Positions 25,295 through 34,371 are shown, counted from the stretch's first letter. The stretch is 64,000 bases of DNA from JACCXG01 sp963717745 (GCA_963717745.1 CAVQXJ010000029.1:205997-269996), one strand, 5' to 3'. The notes: generated from the sequence alone by a model not told the origin. Numbers and translations: made by a program.

Positions 25295-28200
25295 ATGCGT
25301 AACCGCAGCGCACGCAGGCTGGCGCCTGCCGGTGTGGTTCGGTCTGCCGTCGTTGCCACCGTTCTGCTGTTGACTGGCGGCCTGGTCGCCGACGCGGTCG
25401 CGCAGACGCCGTATGTGCCCTATTACGGCAAGAACAAGATCCGCTACAACAATTTCGAGTGGCACATCTACACGACGGATCACTTCGAGATCTACTACTA
25501 CCCGGAGATTGAATCCCACGTGGAGCGGGTCACCAGCTACGCGGAGAGCGCGTACCAGCAGGTGAGCTCCGATCTGAAGCATGACCTGGCCTTCAAGATC
25601 CCGCTCGTCGTGTTCAAGACGCAGAGCGAGTTCCAGCAGCAGAACATCGAAGCGAGCGAGCTGCCGGAAGGCGTGCTGGCGTTCGCCGAGCCCTACCGGG
25701 ACCGGATGGTGCTGCCGATCGACGAGCCGTCCGACGCGCTGTACCGGCTGATCACCCACGAGCTCACCCACATCTTCGAGTTCGACATCATCCCGCGCTC
25801 GCTGCTGCGGCGCGGACTGCCCCTCTGGGTCGACGAGGGTCTGTCGGACCACATGACCGGCTACTGGAACGCCTTCGACCTGATGACCGTCCGCGACGCG
25901 GCGATCTCGGACAACATCCCGCCGATGAGCGACTTCCAGGGCGCCGCGTTCGTCGACGGCCGGCTGCCCTACAACCTCGGGCACGCCGCGTTCGAATTCA
26001 TCGAATCGCGCTGGGGCAAGGAAGGGCTGCGGCAGTTCCTGTTCGCGCTGCGCAAGAACGTCATCGGTGGCGGCGAGAGTGCCTACGAAGAGGCCTTCCG
26101 CCTCAAGGCGGACGAGTTCGACGAGCAGTTCGACAAGTACCTGAAGGATCGCTTCAAGCCGTTCCGGGACAAGGAACGACCGCAGGATTACGGCAAGAAT
26201 CTCGCCCCGAAACGCGACAAGACGCCGTTCGTCGCCGTCGTGTCGATTGAGGCCTCGCCTTCGGGGGATCTGATGGCTGTCGGGGCCTTCAACCGCAAGG
26301 AGCGGAGAGCTCGACATGATTCTCATGTCGACCAAGGATGGCCGCGTCATCCGCAACCTGACCTCCGGGTTCAACAAGGACAAGGGCTTCGAGTACATTC
26401 GCACGCCCGGCGGCTTCCGCAGCAACGCCGTGCCCTGGATGTCGTGGGCGCCGACCGGCGACCGGATCGCCTACTTCGTCCGCACCGAGAAGGTCTCGAG
26501 CCTGATCCTCCAGAACGTGGTCACGCGCAAGATCGAGAAGCGGTTCGAGCTGAGGACCGTGGACCTGCCGGAGTCCCCGGACATCAGCCCTGACGGCAAG
26601 CAGATCGCCTTTGCCGCGCTCAACGGAGCCATCGGCGACATCTTCATCCTCGACACCGACACCGGTCAGGTGCGGAACCTCACGAACGATCAGTTCGGCG
26701 ACTTCTCGCCGACCTGGGCTCCCGACGGGAAATCGCTCATCTATCTCGCGCGCGTGAGCGGCAACGACAAGCTGTTCCGCTGGGATCTCGCCAAGGGCGC
26801 GAAGACGCAGCTCACCTTCGGGACCCACGACGACGGCGGCGCGCAGTTCGTGGATCCCGACACCATCGTCTTTCCGTCGACGGCCCTTGATCCGAACCAG
26901 CCGATCGACCCCGAAGTGGCGCGCAACGGCAACATCTTCAACATCTGGACGCTGAGCCTCAAGACCGGCGAGCTCAAGCAGTACACCGACACGCTGACCG
27001 CCAACGTCTCGCCCATCGTGCTGAAGGACGAAAAGGGCGCGACCAAGATTGCCTTCGTCACCTACTACAAGGGCGAGTACGGCATCCACACCCTCAACCG
27101 CGAACAGGCGATCAACACCGTGGCCAGTGCCGATTTCGGCTCGCCGGGGCCGATCATCGATTTCCAGGCGCCGCTGACCCACACGCTGGTCAAGCAGAAC
27201 GCCCGGAAAAAGGGCACCTTCGAGAAGCTGTTCCTCGAAGGGCGGCCGCCGGTGAACGTGGGCGTGACGAGCGGCGGGGACCTGTTCGGAGGCACGCAGG
27301 TGACCTTCACCGACGTCCTCGGCGACAAGCAATTCAACATGTTCGCCGCCTCGGTCTCCCAGTACCGGACGATGTCGTTCTCGTACGTGAACCTGTCGCG
27401 GCGGTTCCAGTACGCGCTCCAGGCGTATTCGCAGACGCAGTTCTACTACGGCTACAACCCCGGGCTGCTGTTCGCGATGGAGTACGGCTACATCAACCGC
27501 GACCTCGCGCAGGCGACGCAGACCGCGCGGGGCGCCACCGCCTACGGCATCTATCCGCTCAACCGCTATTCGCGGCTCGAGCTGTCGGCCGGACTCCTGC
27601 AGTTCAGCCAGCAGTACAACGAGCCCGGGCTGCAGGAGCTCGCCGACCAATACCAGCAGCAGTCCTATGGCCGCACGCTCTTCAACACCGGCACCTTCAT
27701 GCCCTTCGGGCTGACCTACATCCAGGAAACGACGGTTTTCCGGGAGTACGGTCCGCTCGCGGGCAACACCGTGCGGGCGGCCTACGAGTACGCGCCCAGC
27801 GCCGGCAAACTGCTCTCACGGCAGACCGCTGACATCGACGCGCGCTACTACATGCGCCTCGGCACCAACGGGGTCCTGGCCTTCCGCGCCAAGGGGTTCA
27901 AGAGCTGGGGCGAGTTCCCCGGCTACATCTACTTCGGCGGCAACTCGGAGCTGCGGGGCTACGAATACCTGGAATTCCTCGGCAACAAGGCGTTCTTCAC
28001 CAACGCCGAGCTGCGATTCCCGCTGATTGAAGCCGCTCTCACGCCGATCGGCGTGATCGGTGGTCTGCGCGGGGTGATGTTCTTCAACTTCGGCGGCTCC
28101 GGGTTCGAGGGGCTGCCGATGACGGTCTGGAGCAAGAATGCACAGACCTTCACCCCGCTCCTCGGCTACCAGCCGGATCCGTTCTCCGTCACCGGCTCGA

Positions 28201-28452
28201 CGCCGGTGTTCGGTCCGCCGATCGACGTGTCGGGCTTCCGGCTGGTCGACAGCCGGGCGTCGTACGGCGTCGGCCTCGAGACGTTCGCCCTCGGGTTCCC
28301 GATCCACTTCGACTGGTCCTGGAGAACGCTGTTCAACAAGGGCTGGGAAGATCTGGTCTACGCCTACCCGGCCGCCTTGGACGGAGTGCCCCGGCGGCAG
28401 CGACTGGCTCCGGAAGGTCAAGTTCTCGCTGTGGATCGGCTACGACTTCTAG
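25295..28452 (+). CDS. Secreted gluzincin peptidase - TolB-like propeller - outer-membrane barrel fusion (two frameshifts)
   Basis: About 1050 residues after correction of shifts near 26306 (extra C after a GAG codon) and near 28390. Parts: signal peptide (residues 10-35), a peptidase-MA-like zinc peptidase domain with H155-E-L-T-H159 (THELTHIFEFD) and the following WVDEGLSDHM, then beta-propeller repeats (SPDGKQIAFAALNG, WAPDGKSLIYLAR, residues ~330-600), then an aromatic-rich beta-barrel that resembles Omp85/surface-antigen C-termini (NSELRGYEYLEFLGNKAFFTNAELRFPLI) and ends WIGYDF with a terminal Phe. The layout suggests an outer-membrane protein with its peptidase and propeller facing the periplasm. 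Confidence 0.85.
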
Positions 28453-28464
28453 AGAGTCGACTCC

Positions 28465-28583
28465 ATTGCCAAAAATGCCAAAAGTGCCATGAATGCCAAA
28501 AGTGAAGAGCAGGCCAACGCCAACGGCCGTCCACCAGGCAATTTTGGCAATCTTGGCATTTTTGCCATTTTTGGCATTTCGTG
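28465..28583. repeat. Inverted array of TGCCAAAAR / TTTTGGCAT nonads
   Basis: The left arm (about 28465-28504) has four 9-nt units such as TGCCAAAAA, TGCCAAAAG and TGCCATGAA. The right arm (about 28538-28580) is made of TTTTGGCAA, TCTTGGCAT and TTTTTGGCAT units and is the reverse complement. A 33-base centre separates them. It starts about 13 bases after the stop of the peptidase gene and ends at the start of the mini zinc-finger gene. The AT-rich units contrast with the GC-rich genes around it. Confidence 0.85.
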
Positions 28584-28823
28584 ATGTGCCCCCGTCGTTG
28601 TGAGGACACGGTGCGGCTGCTGGTGGAGTACCTCGAACGCCAGCTGCCGCCCGATGTCCATGCCGATCTCGAGCGCCATCTCTCCGGATGTTCCCGGTGC
28701 CTCGCGCAGCTCAAAACCTACGAATCGACCGTTTCCCTGCTCCGGAGTATCCACGAAGAGGACCTGCCGGCCGAACTGCGTTGGACGTTGAAGTCATTCC
28801 TCGACCGCAACTGCGGCAATTGA
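28584..28823 (+). CDS. Mini zf-HC2 (anti-sigma-like) protein
   Basis: A 79-residue protein (the GTG before the ATG is also possible). VEYLERQLPPDVHADLERHLSGCSRCLAQLKTYESTV has the HxxxCxxC zinc motif of anti-sigma factors, but there is no membrane helix and no sigma gene next to it. It may be a soluble anti-sigma or a zinc-dependent adaptor. The ribosome site would lie in the right arm of the repeat before it, so folding of that repeat could affect translation. Confidence 0.72.
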   Translation: MCPRRCEDTVRLLVEYLERQLPPDVHADLERHLSGCSRCLAQLKTYESTVSLLRSIHEEDLPAELRWTLKSFLDRNCGN

Positions 28824-28834
28824 CGTGATCCGAG

Positions 28835-28870
28835 GATTCTCCCTTCTCCCTTTTCCCTTCTCCCTTGACA
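28835..28870. repeat. Short (TTCTCCC)n heptad run ending TTGACA
   Basis: TTCTCCC units (one a TTTTCCC variant) are followed by TTGACA. The same run and the same TTGACA ending occur at 1877-1918, but here no pairing arm is seen. It lies between the mini zinc-finger gene and the thioesterase gene. Confidence 0.7.
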
Positions 28871-28897
28871 CGCGGGGTTCCTTCTCAGCCCGCTGAG

Positions 28898-29383
28898 ATG
28901 CAACCGAAGCCGCCTGCCGAGTCCGAGACCGAGATGGTCCAGGTCGTCCTGCCGAACGACGCGAACCCGCTCGGGTTCATCCTCGGCGGGACGGTCATGC
29001 ATCTGATCGACATCGCCGGCGCGATCGCTTCGCACCGGCACACCCGCAGCCTGCTCGTCACGGCGGCCGTGGACGGACTCCAATTCCTGCACCCGATCAA
29101 AGTCGGCGATCTGATCATCCTGCGCGCGCGGGTCACCGCGGCCTGGAGCACGTCGTTGGAAGTCGAGGTTGAGGTCTTCTCGGAGGAAATACTGACCGGC
29201 ATGCGCCGGATGACGAGCCGTGCCTACCTGACGTTCGTCGCGGTCGACCGGGACGGACAGCGCCTGCAGATCCCGCCGTTGATTCTCACGACGGACGACG
29301 AACGCCAACGCGCGGCGGAGGCGGCGGCGCGGCGAGTGGAGCGGCTGAAAGCACGAGAGGCGCTCGAAAGACGCCCCGCTTAA
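28898..29383 (+). CDS. Acyl-CoA thioesterase of the hotdog family (YciA/BFIT-like)
   Basis: A 161-residue protein from ATG 28898; a TTG at 28865 in the same frame is less likely. A single hotdog domain fills residues ~12-130: LPNDANPLGFILGGTVMHLIDIAGAIASHRHTRSLLVTAAVDGLQFLHPIKVGDLI. The GG-x-x-M-x-x-x-D pattern with the Asp on the central helix is typical of acyl-CoA thioesterases. A charged, Arg-rich helix ends the protein. It probably hydrolyses acyl-CoA in the cytoplasm; the substrate is not known. Confidence 0.85.
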   Translation: MQPKPPAESETEMVQVVLPNDANPLGFILGGTVMHLIDIAGAIASHRHTRSLLVTAAVDGLQFLHPIKVGDLIILRARVTAAWSTSLEVEVEVFSEEILTGMRRMTSRAYLTFVAVDRDGQRLQIPPLILTTDDERQRAAEAAARRVERLKAREALERRPA

Positions 29384-29470
29384 GCTTCCTTCCGGCTAAC
29401 AAAAGATCTCCGAATATCGCGACTTTGCAGCCGGTACCCAAAAAACGCTGGAAAAACCATAAAACCTGGC

Positions 29471-29485
29471 TGGCCACGCTCTTGC
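29471..29485 (+). promoter_or_regulatory. Sigma-54 promoter of a small structured RNA
   Basis: TGGCCACGCTCTTGC has the sigma-54 core TGGC and TTGC with exact GG-N10-GC spacing (GG 29472-29473, GC 29484-29485). Initiation is expected near 29496. No ORF follows; a two-hairpin RNA with a terminator does. Matching of the middle (ACG) is imperfect. Confidence 0.6.
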
Positions 29486-29495
29486 GTTATTGGGA

Positions 29496-29581
29496 GCATC
29501 GCCGCCTGGGCATCCCAGGGGCGATCACGGCACCCTGCGCCGGCCGGCGACGTGACGAGCCCTCACGCCGCCGGCCTTTTT
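29496..29581 (+). ncRNA. Putative sigma-54-dependent small RNA (~85 nt)
   Basis: From the predicted start near 29496 the sequence folds at once into a 12-bp stem (ATCGCC and CCTGGG at 29498-29510 with a single bulged G, loop CAT, partners CCCAGG and GGCGAT at 29514-29525). A 16-base linker follows, then a strong intrinsic terminator (29542-29581). No ORF of useful length or ribosome site is present. Promoter, compact fold and terminator together describe a stand-alone small RNA. No known family was recognised; expression and target are inferred. Confidence 0.6.
29542..29581 (+). terminator. Intrinsic terminator of the small RNA
   Basis: A 14-bp stem (GGCCGGCGACGTGA at 29542-29555 with TCACGCCGCCGGCC at 29563-29576, one mismatch), a 7-base loop and five Ts (29577-29581). 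This is the clearest rho-independent terminator in the window. Confidence 0.9.
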
Positions 29582-29691
29582 CGAGCCCGCCAGAACCGTT
29601 GTGAGCCGCCACCGCGCGTCCGTTCGTTCCCAGGCCGCCGGCGGTGCAGTTTGATATCGGAATTTCGGGATAGACAGGTGTGTACGTAGAG

Positions 29692-29734
29692 CCACCGACG
29701 ACGTCGCCGCGGATGTCGGCGCCGTCGTCGGTGG
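29692..29734. terminator. Strong hairpin downstream of the sigma-54 activator gene
   Basis: CCACCGACGACG (29692-29703) pairs perfectly with CGTCGTCGGTGG (29723-29734). An inner CGCCG/CGGCG stem continues it after one mismatch, leaving a 7-base loop. It lies 37 bases past the stop of the minus-strand activator gene. No T-run follows, so it may be a processing or stabilising structure. Confidence 0.65.
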
Positions 29735-29771
29735 TTAGTTCGTGCGTCGAGCTAAATCGGTGGGTGTCCGC

Positions 29772-30947
29772 TCAGCACACGTGCGCGGGCCCCGGAGCGT
29801 CAGTGCGTTCGGCCGGCGCCTCTTGCGCGGGGAGGCACCGGAACTTGAAGAACGGCATGTGGCACTGATGCTTCCGCAGGAAGTTCAGGAACGCCTTGTA
29901 GTCCTCCGCCGGCATGTTGAACAGCTGCAATACCAGCCGATAGCTGCCGCGGGTCTGAGTCAGTCCCTTGGAAACGATGGCGCGCATGTCGTCACGCGTC
30001 ATGTCTCTCGCCGTGAACAATGGATGAACGGCGGACCAGAAGGACTCTCCGTCAACGACCATCTTGTCGTAGAGCTCGTCGGCGCGGCTGCGAACAACCG
30101 GGGCATCGCCGGCACTGGTGCGAGTCCGACGGCGGGAGAGCCCGAGGACTTCAGCCGGGAGATCCCCTTCGTCTACGGCGCCGGAGTGACTTCTCACCAC
30201 GAGCCGCTCGACCAGGTTCTTGAGCTCCCGAACGTTCCCTGGCCAGTCGTAGGCGATCAGCGCGGCGCGGGCGGCGGCGGTGAGCTCCGGTACGGCGGTC
30301 TGATGACGCTGCGAATAGGCCTTGAAAAAGTGGTCGAGAAACTGCGGCACGTCTTCGCGCCGCTCTCGCAAGGGCGGAATCTTGATGTGCAGAACGTTGA
30401 GCCGATAGAACAGGTCCGCGCGAAACTCACGCTGGGCGATCTGATCGGCGAGGTCACGATTGGTGGCGGCAATCACCCGCACGTCCGTGGTGGCCTGCAT
30501 CCGATCGGCGCCGATCCGCCAGATTTCGCCATTTTCCAGGAACCGCAGCATGAGGGCCTGCATCCGGAGGCTGGTCTCCCCGATTTCGTCGAGGAAGATC
30601 GTGCCGTTGTTGGCGAGCTCCAGCAGCCCTGGCTTATCGCGATACGCGCCGGTGAAGCTGCCGCGCGTGTGACCAAAGAGCTCCGATTCGAGCAAGGAAT
30701 CCGGCACGGCTGCGCAGTTCAGCGCGATCAGCTTGACGCCGCGCCGCCGGCTCTGCTGATGAATCATTTTGGCAACGACTTCCTTGCCAACACCGCTCTC
30801 CCCGGTGAGCAGAACCTTCGCATCGGATCGGGCAGCGTCACTGATTTCCGATTCCAAATAGCGAGCGACAACGGACGTTCCTATCAGCAGCTCTCCGGAC
30901 ACGATATGCCTCACTCCAGGATCGTACTTTCCTCTGTCCGAAGACAC
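29772..30947 (-). CDS. Sigma-54-interacting transcriptional activator without receiver domain
   Basis: A 391-residue protein with an intact frame. After a short N-terminus it enters the AAA+ domain: Walker A GESGVGKE, sigma-54 contact loop GSFTGA (GAFTGA variant), Walker B GTIFLDEIGE, and the R-finger region REFRADLFYRL. The C-terminal part holds a helix-turn-helix-like segment (MTRDDMRAIVSKGLTQTRGSYRLVLQLF) ending FLRKHQCHMPFFKFR. No receiver, GAF or PAS domain is present, so control must come from another protein or from expression level. Four sigma-54-type promoters occur in this 45-kb section and it is the only sigma-54 activator seen. PrsR-type activators are known in exosortase loci. 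Confidence 0.9.
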   Translation of the reverse strand: MSSDRGKYDPGVRHIVSGELLIGTSVVARYLESEISDAARSDAKVLLTGESGVGKEVVAKMIHQQSRRRGVKLIALNCAAVPDSLLESELFGHTRGSFTGAYRDKPGLLELANNGTIFLDEIGETSLRMQALMLRFLENGEIWRIGADRMQATTDVRVIAATNRDLADQIAQREFRADLFYRLNVLHIKIPPLRERREDVPQFLDHFFKAYSQRHQTAVPELTAAARAALIAYDWPGNVRELKNLVERLVVRSHSGAVDEGDLPAEVLGLSRRRTRTSAGDAPVVRSRADELYDKMVVDGESFWSAVHPLFTARDMTRDDMRAIVSKGLTQTRGSYRLVLQLFNMPAEDYKAFLNFLRKHQCHMPFFKFRCLPAQEAPAERTDAPGPAHVC

Positions 30948-31204
30948 AGGGAGCCCGTACGATGCACCGGGAAAACGGGCGCGAAAGTGCAGCCCTGCGC
31001 CCGCGGGCCAATCAACAGATTGTCTGATGTGGGTAAAGAGTAACCGGAGTTGCCCGCCGACTCAAGCGTTTTCTGCGTCAGCACGCCCCGCCGACCCCTC
31101 TTCCCCCGATTAAAGTCCAGGTCCACGACGACTACTCGTGATAGAGACGGCCACGCCGCGAGAGTTTCCCCATCTCCTAACGACTTTGGCATTCGCCATA
31201 TCGG

Positions 31205-31219
31205 GGAACGCCGCTTGCA
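31205..31219 (+). promoter_or_regulatory. Sigma-54 promoter upstream of the GAF-GGDEF gene
   Basis: GGAACGCCGCTTGCA matches consensus GGCACG-N4-TTGCW at all but one base, with GG at 31205-31206 and GC at 31217-31218. The expected start is near 31229. It lies in the 554-base space (30948-31501) between the divergent activator gene and the GAF-GGDEF gene; the rest of that space has no supported gene. Confidence 0.6.
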
Positions 31220-31229
31220 GTATAGCTGA

Positions 31230-31310
31230 GATAGCGCCCGGCGATCGCGCGCTGCTGCCAGCAGGTCAGGGGCGATCGCCGGGCAACGTGGGTACATGCC
31301 CACCTATACG
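31230..31310 (+). ncRNA. Structured RNA leader or small RNA behind a sigma-54 promoter
   Basis: Directly after the predicted start a 13-bp perfect stem forms (GCCCGGCGATCGC at 31236-31248 with GCGATCGCCGGGC at 31272-31284); its loop can form an inner CTGC/GCAG stem. A second hairpin GTGGG-TACATG-CCCAC follows at 31288-31303. No terminator with a T-run is visible, so it may be the 5' leader of the GGDEF gene (270 bases downstream) or a processed RNA. Confidence 0.45.
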
Positions 31311-31501
31311 TAAGTTTCTCCGCAGTGGTCGCGCTCGGAACGCCTTTCGTGTAGGCGCCCTTTCCGCTCAGGCGCACAGACGAGCCATCTGAAGCTTGGA
31401 TGACCCCACATCGTGGTGGCCCCTGAGGCGCTTCGATACCCGTCTGCCGATTCGACTCATCGTCGTGGGATGGGGCCGCGAGACCCCACTAGGAGCCCAG
31501 G

Positions 31502-32954
31502 TTGTTTTCGACCCCTTCCGTGACGGACGACCAGTTGCAGGCGATGTGGCGGGCTTGCAGCGAGGTCGCGGCGCAACCTGACGCTCGTCAGGCTGCCGGC
31601 GCCTGGCCGAGCGGCTGTCGGAGATCCTTCACCGGCCAGCCTTGGTGTGCCGTCGCGACGTCTCGCCTTGGACAATCATCAGCGCTCCGGCCATCGCCAC
31701 CGATATCATTCCCCCCGCCGTGGGCGCGCTCGACCAGGCCCGCCCCTTCTTGCATGGCCCCTATCGAGATCCTTCGTGGTCCAGAGGGCTCCGCCTGGAC
31801 GGCCGTCCCGCTCGAGGAAGACCTGCCGTCACAATCGCTGCTGCTGCTGCCTGGCGACTGGACCAGCGGCCGACCCTCGGAGTGGTTGCCTCGATTCGCC
31901 TCTACTGCGTCAATCGCGATCCGGCTGGCCTCGGCGCGAAACACTTCCAGGTCAAGCGAACTGCTCGCTGCCGCCGTCCACGCCTTTGCCCGCAGATTGA
32001 CCCAATTGAGCGGTGACCGCACGCTCCACCAGTGCATCGTCGACACGGCCGCGCAGCTGACGGACGCGCAGTTGGCCGGCCTGTCGATGTATCAAGCCCA
32101 TGAAGGCGCCCTCTCCGTCGCCGCGACCTATGGCTACCCGTCCGAGTCGGTTGGCCACGTCCGCATCGTCCCCGGATCCGGCATCATCGGCGGGGTGTTC
32201 GCCTCGAAGAGGCCACTCCTGGTGCGCGACACCGCACAAGTGCCCGGACTGACCCCGCGGAGCCAGCGCTACAAAACGGGGTCATTCATGGCGGTGCCAA
32301 TCATCGCCAACGACAACGCCCTCGGCGTGGTCACCCTCGCGGACCGCCGCGATGGCCGGCCCTTCACGAGGAACAACCTGACGGCGATACGGATGATTTC
32401 GACCTTGTCGTCGCTGGCGCTGGTCCGCGAGCAGCTGACGAAGCGGAGCGACGAGCTGGCCCGAGCCGCAGCCATCGACTCATTGACCGGCATGTTCAAC
32501 CGCCGCTATCTGTACACCCGGCTCAACGCCGAGCTCGAGCGCAGCCGCCGGAGCGGCAGCTTGCCCGCCGTGATGATGATCGACATCGATCTGTTCAAAC
32601 CCATCAACGATCGAATGGGGCACCAGGGCGGCGACCTGGTGTTACGGAAGGTCAGTGAGATTGTCCGGCGTTCCATCCGAGCCTCTGACGTGTCGACACG
32701 GTATGGAGGGGATGAGCTCTGCGTGATCGTGCCGGAACATTCGGCCAACGCCCCAGAGACTGCCGAGCGGATCCGCCAGCGAGTGGAAGCTTTCCGCTGG
32801 GACTCGCTCGGGCTGCCAGACAACTTTCTACGTGACCGTCAGCATCGGGGTGTGCACTGCGGAGCCCGGCGAGTCGGCGGACAGCGTGCTGGGACGAGCG
32901 GATCAGAGCCTCTATGAAGCCAAAGCGCAAGGGCGTAATCGCGTGTCTTCTTGA
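31502..32954 (+). CDS. GAF-GGDEF diguanylate cyclase-like protein (about three frameshifts)
   Basis: About 483 residues, starting at TTG 31502 with an AGGAG box 6 bases upstream. The N-terminal third is unrecognised and appears shifted between about 31600 and 31755. A GAF domain follows (LHQCIVDTAAQLTDAQLAGLSMYQ...GSFMAVPIIANDNALGVVTLAD), then a GGDEF domain (IDSLTGMFNRRYLYTRLNAEL, RYGGDEL). The active-site loop is GGDEL instead of GGDEF; such variants can be active. A shift near 32831 (TTT followed by an extra C) must be corrected to reach YVTVSIGVCTAE and the stop at 32954. It probably makes cyclic di-GMP and may link the locus to biofilm or exopolysaccharide control. Confidence 0.82.
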
Positions 32955-33167
32955 CGCGTCACGTTCCCGGAGGTTCGTCTGAAGTTCGCCATCACGCTGC
33001 CTTTTCTCCCATGAAGGCGAGACGGCGGCAACGCGAGACGCAAAAAGCACAATGAATTCGCGTTCGAGTGCGCATTTCTACCGGGAACGGCGATTGCAAA
33101 ATCGTTGGAAGGCCCCCGTTCGCTTTATTCAGCAGTCGCGTCAATTCAAAGGAATCGACAAAAGGCA

Positions 33168-33416
33168 ATGGAAATTCGATTCATCTCGTCACTGACCGCC
33201 GAGGATGAGGATTTGTTTGCTCCGGCAGTCCTGAAAGCCGTCAGTGCGCTCCTCGACCAGTTGCCGATTGCCTATACCCTCCGCGTCGAGACCAGCGGGG
33301 CGCAGGTTTACCAGCACACGCACGTCGCACCCGAGCAGGCCGCGACCAACGTCGCTACAGCCCACAACGTGAATGTCGCCTTTCACAGCTCGCGTTTCAC
33401 TCCAGGGACTAGCTGA
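33168..33416 (+). CDS. Small hypothetical protein
   Basis: An 82-residue ORF from ATG 33168, with an AAAGGC box. Sequence begins MEIRFISSLTAEDEDLFAPAV; the centre is LLDQLPIAYTLRVETSGAQVYQHTH. Composition looks coding. Its 3' end overlaps the convergent epimerase gene by 8 bases. No family recognised. Confidence 0.5.
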   Translation: MEIRFISSLTAEDEDLFAPAVLKAVSALLDQLPIAYTLRVETSGAQVYQHTHVAPEQAATNVATAHNVNVAFHSSRFTPGTS

Positions 33417-34371
33417 CCGTCTCGAGCCACTCCACGAACCGCCGAAGACCGACTTCGAAACCGGTCGCGGGCTGATAGCCGAGCAGGCGTCGCGCTTTCT
33501 CGATGGCTGCCCACGTTTGCGGGACGTCACCGGATTGCTCGGGCTGGCGGTCGATGATGGCTGGCCGCCCGAGGGCCGCCTCGAGCCCCCGAATCATTTC
33601 CTCCAATGAGATCGTCGCGCTGTTGCCCAGGTTGACGACTTCGAATGGCGATTGCGCGTAGGTCATCGCGGCCACGATGCCGCCGACAATGTCATCGATG
33701 AACGTATAGTCGCGTCTGGTCGAGCCCGCACCGAAGACGGGGATCGGCTTGCCTTCGCGAATATGCCTGGCGAATTTGTGAATCGCGAGGTCGGGTCTCT
33801 GCCGGGGACCGTAGACCGTGAAAAAGCGCAGGGCGACGAAGCGGATGCCGAACAGGTGGCTGTAGACGTGGCCCAATAGTTCGCCGCTCACCTTGGTGCT
33901 GGCGTAGGGGCTGATCGGCAGCAGGACGTGATCGTCTTCGGACCATGGAACGCGAGGGTTGATGCCGTAGACGCTGCTGGACGACGCGAACACGAACTGT
34001 GGGATTCGCAGCTCCCGAGCGAACTCCAGCATATTCTGCGTTCCGCGCACGTTCACTTCCTGGTACCCGATCGGGTCCAGAATCGACGGCCTCACGCCCG
34101 CGCGCGCCGCGAGGTGAACGATCACATCGAACCGCCCGCCGCCGGTCACGGCGGGCTCGCGGAGCGCCGCAGGGTCGCGAATATCAGCCTCCGCCAGGCG
34201 ATACTGCGGATTCCGCCGGTGTTCCCGAATGTGCGCCTCCTTCACATCCCGCGGATAGAAGGGATCGAAATTGTCGATTCCGGTCACGCCCCAGCCGTCG
34301 TCCAACAGACGATCGATGAGGTGACTCCCGATAAATCCGGCAGCGCCGGTCACGAGCGCACGTCGAGACAT
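33409..34371 (-). CDS. NAD-dependent nucleotide-sugar epimerase (UDP-glucuronate 4-epimerase-like)
   Basis: A 320-residue short-chain dehydrogenase of the extended type. The N-terminal Rossmann motif is TGAAGFIG (residues 8-15), the active-site motif is SPYASTK (YxxxK), and the substrate block RFFTVYGPRQRPDLAI is characteristic of UDP-glucuronate or UDP-glucose epimerases. It supplies a sugar nucleotide for polysaccharide. In exosortase loci such genes often accompany exopolysaccharide synthesis. Start at ATG 34371. Confidence 0.88.
   Translation of the reverse strand: MSRRALVTGAAGFIGSHLIDRLLDDGWGVTGIDNFDPFYPRDVKEAHIREHRRNPQYRLAEADIRDPAALREPAVTGGGRFDVIVHLAARAGVRPSILDPIGYQEVNVRGTQNMLEFARELRIPQFVFASSSSVYGINPRVPWSEDDHVLLPISPYASTKVSGELLGHVYSHLFGIRFVALRFFTVYGPRQRPDLAIHKFARHIREGKPIPVFGAGSTRRDYTFIDDIVGGIVAAMTYAQSPFEVVNLGNSATISLEEMIRGLEAALGRPAIIDRQPEQSGDVPQTWAAIEKARRLLGYQPATGFEVGLRRFVEWLETVS

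Noticed and set aside
558..28583. CRISPR arrays in the intergenic repeat clusters
   Set aside because: Units are only 7-9 nt, directly tandem without spacers, and arranged as inverted arms. No cas gene is present.
31311..31501. Possible cyclic-di-GMP (GEMM) riboswitch before the GGDEF gene
   Set aside because: The conserved GEMM elements (CACGCACAGGGC-like core and tetraloop receptor) are absent; only a small GGGG/CCCC hairpin before the ribosome site is seen.
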